Assembly (NCBI GenBank): GCA_943325255.2
Contig: CALPOS020000114.1
Span: 1 to 6,738, forward strand
Length of the DNA: 6,738 bases
Source: Sphingobacterium thalpophilum
GTDB lineage: Bacteria; Bacteroidota; Bacteroidia; Flavobacteriales; Flavobacteriaceae
Direction of reading: 5' to 3'
The translations under genes were made by a program, and so were the position numbers. A model generated the notes under the pieces. It did not search any database. It had not been told where the DNA came from and saw nothing but the letters and a program-made list of their open reading frames with translations. Positions within the stretch are counted from its first letter, which is position 1. Each line of letters starts with the position of its first letter. This document shows positions 1 to 5,636 of the stretch, piece by piece.

Positions 1-1
1 A

Positions 2-67
2 GAGACGATTTCGTATTACCAAACAGCGTCGGAAATATTAAGAAAAAAAGCGTATCAAAGTCAATAG
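2..67 (+). CDS. Possible 3' end of a converging gene (partial, frame uncertain)
   Basis: The plus strand is open from the left edge in two frames. The frame starting at base 2 gives 21 residues ending ...SEILRKKAYQSQ before TAG at 65-67. The frame starting at base 1 gives 25 residues ending ...SVSKSIASL before TGA at 76-78, which would overlap the stop of the converging thioredoxin-like gene by three bases. The base-2 frame is preferred because it reads as an amphipathic, Tyr/Lys/Gln-rich helix and ends just clear of the opposing stop codon, but codon use does not separate the two. I do not recognise the family from so few residues. No clear hairpin terminator lies between the converging ends. 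Confidence 0.3.
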   Translation, partial: ETISYYQTASEILRKKAYQSQ

Positions 68-72
68 CATCG

Positions 73-516
73 TTATGATTTAGAATTTCTTCGCAATAAA
101 GACAAATACTGCTGTGGCGTTTCACGGGTATAAACGTCCACTTTATTAGTAATTTTTGCGTCTTTATTTAATACCACAACGTGAGGAAAAAACCCGTCTT
201 TATTATACTTTTCAACGATGAGTAAATTCTTTTCTAGTTGCGCTTTAGTTAATTCTTGTGCATCATATGAAAAATCGATTTTTACTAGCACGTAGTTTTC
301 GCTAGCAAATTCAATAAACTCTGGAGATTTGAAAATATTTCTCTCCAATTTATTGCACGATTCACAACGTTCTGGTACTGAAAAAAACAACAATACTTTT
401 TTGTTTTGCTGAGCGGCTTCTTTTAAACCAATTTGTAGGTCATTTTGCCATTGTTGTGCTTTACTTTTGGGCAGAAAAAATAAAAGGAAAACAAGTAAAA
501 AAAGTCTTTTTATCAT
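73..516 (-). CDS. Secreted thioredoxin-fold protein with CxxC motif
   Basis: A 147-residue protein with an N-terminal signal peptide: a basic start (MIKR), a hydrophobic run at about residues 5-15, and a likely cleavage after SKA at residue 20. The mature part is a small thioredoxin domain of the thioredoxin_7/DUF255 type: a helix with KKVLLFFS, the redox pair C51-E-S-C54, then VLVKIDFS, and a FFPHVVVL segment carrying the cis-proline (P111). The position where thioredoxins usually have WCGPC or WCxxC reads RCESC, so the Trp is lost but both cysteines remain. It is expected to be a periplasmic thiol-disulfide oxidoreductase; the substrate is unknown. It starts 39 nt after the stop of the upstream VWA gene on the same strand, so co-transcription is likely. 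The start is chosen because the signal peptide begins directly at this Met. The fold is confident; the physiological role is open. Confidence 0.85.
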   Translation of the reverse strand: MIKRLFLLVFLLFFLPKSKAQQWQNDLQIGLKEAAQQNKKVLLFFSVPERCESCNKLERNIFKSPEFIEFASENYVLVKIDFSYDAQELTKAQLEKNLLIVEKYNKDGFFPHVVVLNKDAKITNKVDVYTRETPQQYLSLLRRNSKS

Positions 517-555
517 GAAATGATCTTTTGATAATTAAATATTTATTGCGTCAAA

Positions 556-2583
556 CTACAATAACCCATTGTATTTTCTAATAAACCACTCGCTACCAAG
601 CGCGACTGCAATCAAAATCAACAACCAAACCCAATCAATTAACGGCGTTTTCTTTACAATCGCTTTTTCAATGGCTTTGTAATTGGGATTTTCTAACAGC
701 GACTTGATCAAAGCATCAACTTGACTCGGCATAAAAACCGAACCTTTCGTCTGTAAAGCCAATTGTTGCAGCTTTTTCAAATCTGGATTGACGAATTGTT
801 TCTCTATATCAAAATCAAGAATTTCAAAATAACCATTGTACGCCGTATTTGAGTTGAGCTCTTTGACGGTAAATTGGTATTGCCCTGCTCCAAGTCCATC
901 GAGGTTGACTTTAAAAGCATTGCTACTTCGTAACAAATCGTACTTCTTATTTTGTTTCGTATTCTTATTGGTTACCGAAATGGTCAATCGTGCTTTCTCA
1001 TCCAACTCGTAATTCTTATTGAAATACTGCGCGCTGATCTCAATCGCATCTCCAGAATTGTAGAAACTCTCGTGATTGACTACCAAAGATTTTCTGGAAT
1101 TATTTGACGACAAATACTGAACAATCTTATCGGCAAACACATCAAACTTCTCGTACGATTTTGTCTCAACATGACTATGCATGCGCCATTTCCAGATGTT
1201 TTCGCCTAATAAAAAGGCGGTGCGCTTTCCTTGATTCTCAGCGAACGCTAATAAAGGTGCATTGGTTTCAATATTTCGAATCTTCGACGATAGTAAAACT
1301 TCAACATTGGCATTAGTGGTAATGGTTCCAAATGCATTTTGCAAAGGCGGAAATTGCTCAAAACCAATGTCGTCTACAGCAAACAAATTGAATTGAGATT
1401 GAAAGCTTCCGATATAATCTTCTCTTTGTCCGCTCATCCTAAAAACCAAACTACTTTGATATTGATTCAATGTGGTAAAATCCGTACTTGTCCCAGTGAT
1501 AATCCAGGTATTGACTTGAGCAATCGCATTGCTTTCAAAAACCGACTTAAAGTTGCTGGACGGCTGGTACAAAATTAAAACATTATAATCCGATAACGTT
1601 TTGATTTCATTAGGTTTAAGTATCGTTACTTTTCGCTGTGAATTAGTTTCAATAGCGCGTTTCAAGGCACCAATATCTGGATGATTAATTTCTGAAATAA
1701 TGGCAATATTGGTCTTCTGATCGATGACTTCAACCGCAAAATTCTTGGTGTTGTTATACGTGTTTTTCTCCGACTCATTGGATGTAATCGATGCTTTAAA
1801 AATCTGCAAACCGACCTGATTGGCAGGAAGCAATACATTCAAAATCGCTGACTTTTTCTCCGGAGAAAATGATACCGTTTGGGTATTTAGAATTGTATTG
1901 CCTTGTGAGATTTTGAAATCAGCCGCAATCGCCTTTGTTCCAGCATAATTCACAAAAACTTCTACTGGAAACTTATTCTTGTGGAAGGCATATTTGTTGA
2001 CATTCAGTTGCGTAATCTTGATATCGAGAAATGTCGTTGTATCGCCCAACACCAAAGGATATACCTTTTTGTTGGCATCAAAACTAAATACATAATCATT
2101 GCCAATTGTTTGATTTCCATCGGAGATCAATATCGTCGGAAAGACAGCATTGCGATAAATACTCTTAAGGTTTTTGGCAACTTCTTCAATATTGGTTTGT
2201 TTTCCTTTAAAATCGAAATCGGTTGCCGTTTCAAACTCCGAATCAAAACGATACGATTGCACTTCAAACTTCTCTTTTAAAGCCGCATTACTGCTAAGTT
2301 TTTCATACAATTCTACAGCAGAAACATTCGCCTTCAAATCGACTATCGAACTCGAATTGTCAACTATAATCGGCAAAGGCGTCTTAATAGTTTCAAAGGT
2401 CTTGTTTCGTAAAATCGGATTGATCAACAACAATAAAATCCCAAATACCGCAATAAATCGCAAGCCAGCCAATAACCATGTTAGCTTGCTTACGTTGGTG
2501 TTCTTATAAAAGTACTGGTAAAATGACAATCCAGCCGCTATGATAAAAGACAGTATTATCAATAAAATCGTGCTTATAGTCAT
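556..2583 (-). CDS. VWA-domain membrane protein (BatA-like N-terminus, large periplasmic part)
   Basis: A 675-residue integral membrane protein. Two hydrophobic segments lie at about residues 4-22 and 35-57, followed by a von Willebrand A domain at about 70-180 with an apparently complete metal-ion (MIDAS) site: D75-x-S77-x-S79, T130 and D155 in the ISDGN motif. After it comes a beta-rich stretch at about 185-285, a class-I glutamine-amidotransferase-like Rossmann region at about 290-480 (begins TNIAIISE; no catalytic triad that I can assign), a further beta-sandwich-like part at about 500-595, and a C-terminal membrane helix at about 650-668 followed by a short basic tail. This architecture is common in Bacteroidetes and related to the BatA/BatB group, but no MoxR ATPase or other Bat gene is nearby. 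The function is unknown; a scaffold or stress-related envelope role is only a guess. It lies 106 nt downstream of fabG with no clear promoter or terminator between, so readthrough is possible. Confidence 0.85.
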   Translation of the reverse strand: MTISTILLIILSFIIAAGLSFYQYFYKNTNVSKLTWLLAGLRFIAVFGILLLLINPILRNKTFETIKTPLPIIVDNSSSIVDLKANVSAVELYEKLSSNAALKEKFEVQSYRFDSEFETATDFDFKGKQTNIEEVAKNLKSIYRNAVFPTILISDGNQTIGNDYVFSFDANKKVYPLVLGDTTTFLDIKITQLNVNKYAFHKNKFPVEVFVNYAGTKAIAADFKISQGNTILNTQTVSFSPEKKSAILNVLLPANQVGLQIFKASITSNESEKNTYNNTKNFAVEVIDQKTNIAIISEINHPDIGALKRAIETNSQRKVTILKPNEIKTLSDYNVLILYQPSSNFKSVFESNAIAQVNTWIITGTSTDFTTLNQYQSSLVFRMSGQREDYIGSFQSQFNLFAVDDIGFEQFPPLQNAFGTITTNANVEVLLSSKIRNIETNAPLLAFAENQGKRTAFLLGENIWKWRMHSHVETKSYEKFDVFADKIVQYLSSNNSRKSLVVNHESFYNSGDAIEISAQYFNKNYELDEKARLTISVTNKNTKQNKKYDLLRSSNAFKVNLDGLGAGQYQFTVKELNSNTAYNGYFEILDFDIEKQFVNPDLKKLQQLALQTKGSVFMPSQVDALIKSLLENPNYKAIEKAIVKKTPLIDWVWLLILIAVALGSEWFIRKYNGLL

Positions 2584-2689
2584 CTATTATTTTGAATTAA
2601 CTTCGTTCAGTTTGGGCAGAGCACTCGGGTTCAAATTTTTGAGTTTTGAATGATGATTTAAATCTTGAATTTAAAATTTAAAATAATTC

Positions 2690-3436
2690 CTAAGTCAACA
2701 TTCCTCCATCCACATTCAATACTTGTCCCGTCACATAAGCGCTCATGTCGGAAGCCAAGAATAAACAAGCATTGGCAACATCTATGGTCGTTCCGCCACG
2801 TTTCAACGGAATAGAATCTCGCCATCCTTGTACCACATCTTCATTGAGTTTTGCGGTCATTTCAGTTTCAATAAATCCTGGCGCAATCGCATTGCAACGA
2901 ATGTTTCTCGATCCCAATTCTAAAGCCACCGATTTGGTAAAGCCAATTACACCCGCTTTCGAAGCCGCGTAATTGGTTTGTCCCGCGTTGCCCTTCACTC
3001 CTACCACCGAACTCATATTGATAATCGAACCCGCACGTTGTTTCAAAAAGGTCTTTTGAATGGCTTTGGTCATATTAAAAACCGATTTTAAATTGACTTC
3101 AATCACTTTATCAAAATCTTCTTCAGACATCCGCATGAGCAAGTTGTCTTTGGTGATTCCAGCGTTATTAATCAATATGTCTACGGTTCCAAATTCAGCA
3201 ATCACGGCGTCTACAAAAGTTTGTGCTTCGTTAAAATCCGCTGCGTTGCTTTGATATCCTTTGGCTTTTATGCCTAATCCATTTAATTCATTTTCTAAAG
3301 CCATCGCAGATTCTACCGATGAACTATACGTAAATGCGACATTCGCACCATGTTGTGCAAAAACTTCCGCAATTCCTTTTCCGATGCCACGGCTGGCGCC
3401 TGTAATAATGGCTACTTTTCCTTCAAGTAATTTCAT
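2690..3436 (-). CDS. fabG: 3-oxoacyl-[acyl-carrier-protein] reductase
   Basis: A 248-residue classical short-chain dehydrogenase of normal FabG length. It shows the NADP(H)-binding TGASRGIG motif at residues 12-19, NNAG at 90-93, and the catalytic tetrad N115, S143, Y156, K160 (YAASK), with the same spacing as in E. coli FabG, plus the C-terminal VTGQVLNVDGG signature. It reduces 3-oxoacyl-ACP to 3-hydroxyacyl-ACP in the fatty-acid elongation cycle in the cytoplasm. The TKDNLLMRM stretch after NNAG is typical of true FabG rather than of other SDRs. No other fab genes or acyl-carrier-protein gene are in the window. The start is set by the GKVAIITG strand beginning at residue 6. No Shine-Dalgarno sequence is seen, as usual in Bacteroidetes. 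A structured RNA element ends 14 nt upstream, so its transcript probably carries this leader. Confidence 0.95.
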   Translation of the reverse strand: MKLLEGKVAIITGASRGIGKGIAEVFAQHGANVAFTYSSSVESAMALENELNGLGIKAKGYQSNAADFNEAQTFVDAVIAEFGTVDILINNAGITKDNLLMRMSEEDFDKVIEVNLKSVFNMTKAIQKTFLKQRAGSIINMSSVVGVKGNAGQTNYAASKAGVIGFTKSVALELGSRNIRCNAIAPGFIETEMTAKLNEDVVQGWRDSIPLKRGGTTIDVANACLFLASDMSAYVTGQVLNVDGGMLT

Positions 3437-3450
3437 TTTTAAACTTTTTT

Positions 3451-3530
3451 GTTAGAAGCTATTCCTGCTTTCGCTTTTATCTTTGCTTCCTCCGTCGCAA
3501 AGGATATCAGCTCTATCAGGGCTATTAAAC
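3451..3530 (-). ncRNA. Structured leader or small RNA upstream of fabG, Flavo-1-like
   Basis: Read on the minus strand, this 80-nt stretch folds into one long interrupted hairpin. Going inward, GTTTA pairs with TAAC (one bulge), AGC with GCT, CCTG with CAGG, GCT with AGC, and TATCCTTTGC with GCAAAGATA (one bulge), closed by a GACGGAGGAA loop. The internal-loop sequences (AGCCCTGATAGA on the 5' side, AAGCGAAAGCAGGAATAGCTTC on the 3' side) match a recurrent Flavobacterium intergenic element that I associate with the Flavo-1 RNA motif, whose function is unknown. A perfect TAnnTTTG -7 box sits 7 nt before the 5' end on this strand. No U-tract follows the hairpin and fabG starts 14 nt later, which favours a 5' leader over an independently terminated RNA. 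The folding is seen directly; the family name is from memory. Confidence 0.62.
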
Positions 3531-3536
3531 GTCGGT

Positions 3537-3544
3537 CAAATATA
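3537..3544 (-). promoter_or_regulatory. Bacteroidetes -7 promoter box for the structured RNA / fabG
   Basis: The minus strand reads TATATTTG, an exact match to the Bacteroidetes primary-sigma -7 consensus TAnnTTTG. It would place the transcription start at about 3530, exactly where the first paired base of the structured RNA lies. The -33 TTG element is not clear: the expected position holds a T-rich run (TTTTTTC). The agreement between predicted start and RNA 5' end is the main support. Confidence 0.6.
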
Positions 3545-3600
3545 ACACTATTTGTGGTTTGAAAAAATTCTGATTTTCATTTAAACTATTGTCAAAAAAA

Positions 3601-3627
3601 TTGTTTTGATAAAATTACTTACTTTTC
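3601..3627 (+). promoter_or_regulatory. Weak candidate promoter for the sigma-factor operon
   Basis: The plus strand has TTG at 3601-3603 and TACTTTTC at 3620-3627, one mismatch from the TAnnTTTG -7 consensus, separated by 16 nt, which is slightly short. The box ends only 4 nt before the ATG at 3632, so a transcript from it would be leaderless or nearly so. An ECF-specific autoregulated promoter could also lie in 3545-3631, but I cannot recognise one. Confidence 0.3.
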
Positions 3628-3631
3628 GCCC

Positions 3632-4180
3632 ATGAATAAAGATGCCCCTAATTTCCAAATGATTTATAATCAATACAGTGTATTGGTTTATAATGTGGCA
3701 CTACAATACCTTCAAAACATCGAAGACGCAGAAGAAATTACCCAAGACGTTTTTATTCAAGTCCATTCCGCTATCGATAAATTCGACCAAAGATCATCTT
3801 TAAAAACTTGGATTTACAGAATTACCATCAACAAAAGTCTCGATTTGATCAAACACAAAAACAGCAAAAAACGATTTTTTATTTTCGGAAGTAAAAGTCA
3901 AAACGATAATGATTATCTGAATGCCTCTCATTTTGAACATCCTGGAATTCTAATGGAGAATATGGAAAAGGCAGCCGTACTTTATGGCGTCATTAATGAA
4001 TTGTCCGAAAATCAAAAAACAGCCTTTATCCTTTCTAAGATTGACGGACTATCCAATCCGGAAATTTCTGAGATCATGCAACTCAGCATTTCGTCTGTGG
4101 AGTCTCTGATTTTCAGAGCCAAAGCAACGTTAAAAGAAAAATTAGCAAACAAATTTGAGGAATATCGCAAGAAAAAATAA
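3632..4180 (+). CDS. ECF-type RNA polymerase sigma factor
   Basis: A 182-residue protein with only the two domains of extracytoplasmic-function sigma factors. Region 2 lies at about residues 10-77: EDAEEITQDVFIQV binds the polymerase core and SLKTWIYRITINKSLD recognises the -10 element. Region 4 lies at about 123-172, with a helix-turn-helix in LSNPEISEIMQLSISSVESLIFRAK. A hydrophilic linker of about 45 residues joins them. It directs RNA polymerase to a small set of promoters once released from an inhibitor. The next gene, 20 nt downstream, encodes a small single-span membrane protein of the kind expected for an anti-sigma factor, followed by a metal-sensor-like protein, the arrangement of the Cupriavidus CnrH/CnrY/CnrX system. 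The start is the first Met of the frame, ten residues before the conserved helix. The family is certain; the target promoters and signal are inferred. Confidence 0.93.
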   Translation: MNKDAPNFQMIYNQYSVLVYNVALQYLQNIEDAEEITQDVFIQVHSAIDKFDQRSSLKTWIYRITINKSLDLIKHKNSKKRFFIFGSKSQNDNDYLNASHFEHPGILMENMEKAAVLYGVINELSENQKTAFILSKIDGLSNPEISEIMQLSISSVESLIFRAKATLKEKLANKFEEYRKKK

Positions 4181-4200
4181 TTTAACTCGTCTATACCCAC

Positions 4201-4476
4201 ATGGAACAAGAAAACTGGATCAACGAAATACTTGATAGCACCAACGGAATGTCATCTGCGGTGCCAAACACACAACTGTTTTCAAAAATTCAAGACAGAA
4301 TCCAAATGCAGAAAACAGTCAATCCACAATGGGTTTGGTTGGCAGCCGCTAGTATTATTCTATTGGTCGCACTGAACGTAAAATTCATTTTTTTCGAAAC
4401 TTCTAACGAAGAAAGAGCTACAGAGCTTATCGTTTCTTCCATTTCAAAATCCAATCAATTGTATAATCATGGATAA
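4201..4476 (+). CDS. Small single-span membrane protein, probable anti-sigma factor
   Basis: A 91-residue protein with no family that I recognise by sequence. Residues 1-43 are hydrophilic and predicted cytoplasmic (contain LFSKIQDRIQMQK, a likely amphipathic helix). Residues 44-66 form one membrane helix beginning WVWLAAAS, and about 25 residues are left outside the membrane. There are no cysteines, so it is not a zinc-type (ZAS) anti-sigma factor. Size and topology match CnrY of Cupriavidus, in which a short cytoplasmic helical segment clamps the sigma factor. It lies 20 nt after the sigma gene and overlaps the sensor-like gene by 8 nt, which suggests coupled translation. The anti-sigma role is inferred from position and topology only; a structural protein of the sensor complex is the alternative. 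Confidence 0.7.
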   Translation: MEQENWINEILDSTNGMSSAVPNTQLFSKIQDRIQMQKTVNPQWVWLAAASIILLVALNVKFIFFETSNEERATELIVSSISKSNQLYNHG

Positions 4477-4936
4477 AATCAAAGTATTATCTTTTGCCGT
4501 CATCGCACTTTTACTACTCAACTTTGGAACTCTAGGATTTCTATTGCTTTCGGGAACGAAACACGATCGCAGACCTCCACATCGCATGCCCAAAGAAATT
4601 ATCACCGACAAATTACAATTGGATGCAGCTCAGCAAGCAGCTTATCAAACACTAATTGATTGGCATCGCGGCACGATTGATAGTCTTGACCAGCAGATTA
4701 GAAGTACAAAAAATGATTTGTATTTACAATTAACCCAAAAGACAATTAATATAAAAACTAAAGACAGTTTGATTGAAATTTTGGCAAGTAACCAGAAAAA
4801 AATTGAAGAAACCCATTTCAAACATTTTCAAGATATTAAGAATTTGTGCAAACCAAATCAAATGAATAGTTTTAATGAGTTGACTGAAGAACTATCCCGA
4901 ATTTTTGGAAGAAAACCAAAGCCAAGACATGATTAG
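4469..4936 (+). CDS. Membrane-anchored Spy/CpxP/CnrX-like periplasmic metal-sensor protein
   Basis: A 155-residue protein with an N-terminal hydrophobic anchor at about residues 6-28 and no obvious cleavage site, then an all-helical, highly charged periplasmic domain. It carries degenerate forms of the LTxxQ motif of the Spy/CpxP fold: LQLDAAQQ at about 49-56 and LCKPNQ at 126-131. Possible metal ligands are H32, H38 and M40 just outside the membrane, H66, the pair H116-x-x-H119, C127, M132 and H154. This fits the heavy-metal-resistance (Metal_resist) family, which includes the nickel/cobalt sensor CnrX as well as free periplasmic chaperones. The retained anchor and the sigma and small membrane protein genes upstream favour a sensor over a chaperone. 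It overlaps the preceding gene by 8 nt and the MbnP gene by 8 nt. The metal specificity cannot be read from sequence; the downstream genes point to copper. Confidence 0.82.
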   Translation: MDKIKVLSFAVIALLLLNFGTLGFLLLSGTKHDRRPPHRMPKEIITDKLQLDAAQQAAYQTLIDWHRGTIDSLDQQIRSTKNDLYLQLTQKTINIKTKDSLIEILASNQKKIEETHFKHFQDIKNLCKPNQMNSFNELTEELSRIFGRKPKPRHD

Positions 4937-5636
4937 ACAAAGAAATTGCATCATTATTTTTTTTATGTTTCTTTTTTCATTTGGGATTGATGCTCAGATA
5001 AAAAGAGATTCATTGGTTATGCAAATTCAGTTCAAGTATGGCGCTAGTCCGCTTGAACACAATAAAAAGTACATGACCAAATCTGATACTTTAGAAATCG
5101 AAACGGTCAAGTTCTACCTTTCAAATATCGAAATTGAATTTGACGATAAAAGCAAAATCAAGCCTAAAAACAACTATCACTTGATTGATTGGGACAATCC
5201 AAAATCGTTCTTCATTCCAATTGCTTCGAGACAAAACAAAATCGTTTCAAAAGTTACTTTCAATATTGGTGTAGACAGCACTGCCAGTGTTTCCGGCGCT
5301 TTATCGGGTGATTTAGATCCAACAAATGGGATGTATTGGGCTTGGCAAAGTGGTTATATCAATATAAAGATTGAAGGAAAAAGCAACAGTTGTAAAACGC
5401 GAAAAAATCAATTTCAATTTCATTTGGGCGGTTATTTGAAACCCAACTATGCCTTGAGGAAAATTGAAATTCCAATTCAAAAAAACAAAATTACGAATGG
5501 AGCAATTAATATCATTGCGGATATAGGGCATTTGTTCTCTGAAATATCTTTGAAAGAAACTAATTCAATCATGATTCCCGGTCAAGCTGCGATGGAAATT
5601 GCTGATTTATCTGCAAAAATATTTTCAGTAGAATGA
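4929..5636 (+). CDS. MbnP-family secreted copper-binding protein
   Basis: A 235-residue protein from the ATG at 4929. The frame is open to an earlier ATG at 4905, but the signal peptide begins at 4929 (MIRQRNC, hydrophobic core 8-20, likely cleavage after IDA at 22), and this start gives the same 8-nt overlap style as the gene before. Family signatures are visible in order: VKFYLSNIEIEF (60-71), YHLIDW (83-88), FNIGVDST (111-118), LDPTNGMYWAWQSGYI (129-144), QFHLGG (163-168) and a C-terminal IMIPGQAAMEIADL stretch (214-227). In methanotrophs, MbnP binds copper with help of a kynurenine made from one of its own tryptophans by MbnH. The Trp pair W137/W139 in the conserved motif holds the best candidates. 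H165, H201, M215 and H44 are possible ligands, unassigned. The MbnH-like gene follows with a 4-nt overlap. Family call is strong; copper binding and modification here are by homology. Confidence 0.9.
   Translation: MIRQRNCIIIFFMFLFSFGIDAQIKRDSLVMQIQFKYGASPLEHNKKYMTKSDTLEIETVKFYLSNIEIEFDDKSKIKPKNNYHLIDWDNPKSFFIPIASRQNKIVSKVTFNIGVDSTASVSGALSGDLDPTNGMYWAWQSGYINIKIEGKSNSCKTRKNQFQFHLGGYLKPNYALRKIEIPIQKNKITNGAINIIADIGHLFSEISLKETNSIMIPGQAAMEIADLSAKIFSVE

Noticed and set aside
1981..2280. Plus-strand open frame of 99 codons, and similar ones at 1104-1316, 1339-1578 and 2174-2509
   Set aside because: All lie wholly inside the minus-strand VWA gene, whose protein shows coherent domains and membrane segments; the plus-strand translations have no recognisable motif.
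2622..2688. AT-rich stretch between the VWA gene and fabG with short palindromes and a tRNA-like GGGTTCAAAT
   Set aside because: The palindromes consist almost only of A and T and give no stable hairpin with a U-tract; there is no acceptor or anticodon stem for a tRNA.
3478..3485. TATCTTTG on the plus strand, a perfect -7 box match pointing at the sigma gene
   Set aside because: It is the complement of the 3' arm of the structured RNA stem, no TTG lies at suitable spacing upstream (nearest 26 nt), and it would give a leader of about 140 nt.
4012..4209. Minus-strand open frame opposite the sigma-factor gene (and 5313-5531 opposite mbnP)
   Set aside because: Shadow frames of well-supported genes, with no motif and no promoter.
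4905..4928. Earlier in-frame ATG for the MbnP homologue
   Set aside because: It adds eight hydrophilic residues before a complete signal peptide and a longer overlap with the sensor gene; the ATG at 4929 fits the signal peptide and the overlap pattern of the operon.
4947..4949. Cys7 of the MbnP homologue as a lipoprotein attachment residue
   Set aside because: The Cys lies before, not after, the hydrophobic core of the signal peptide, so no lipobox is formed.
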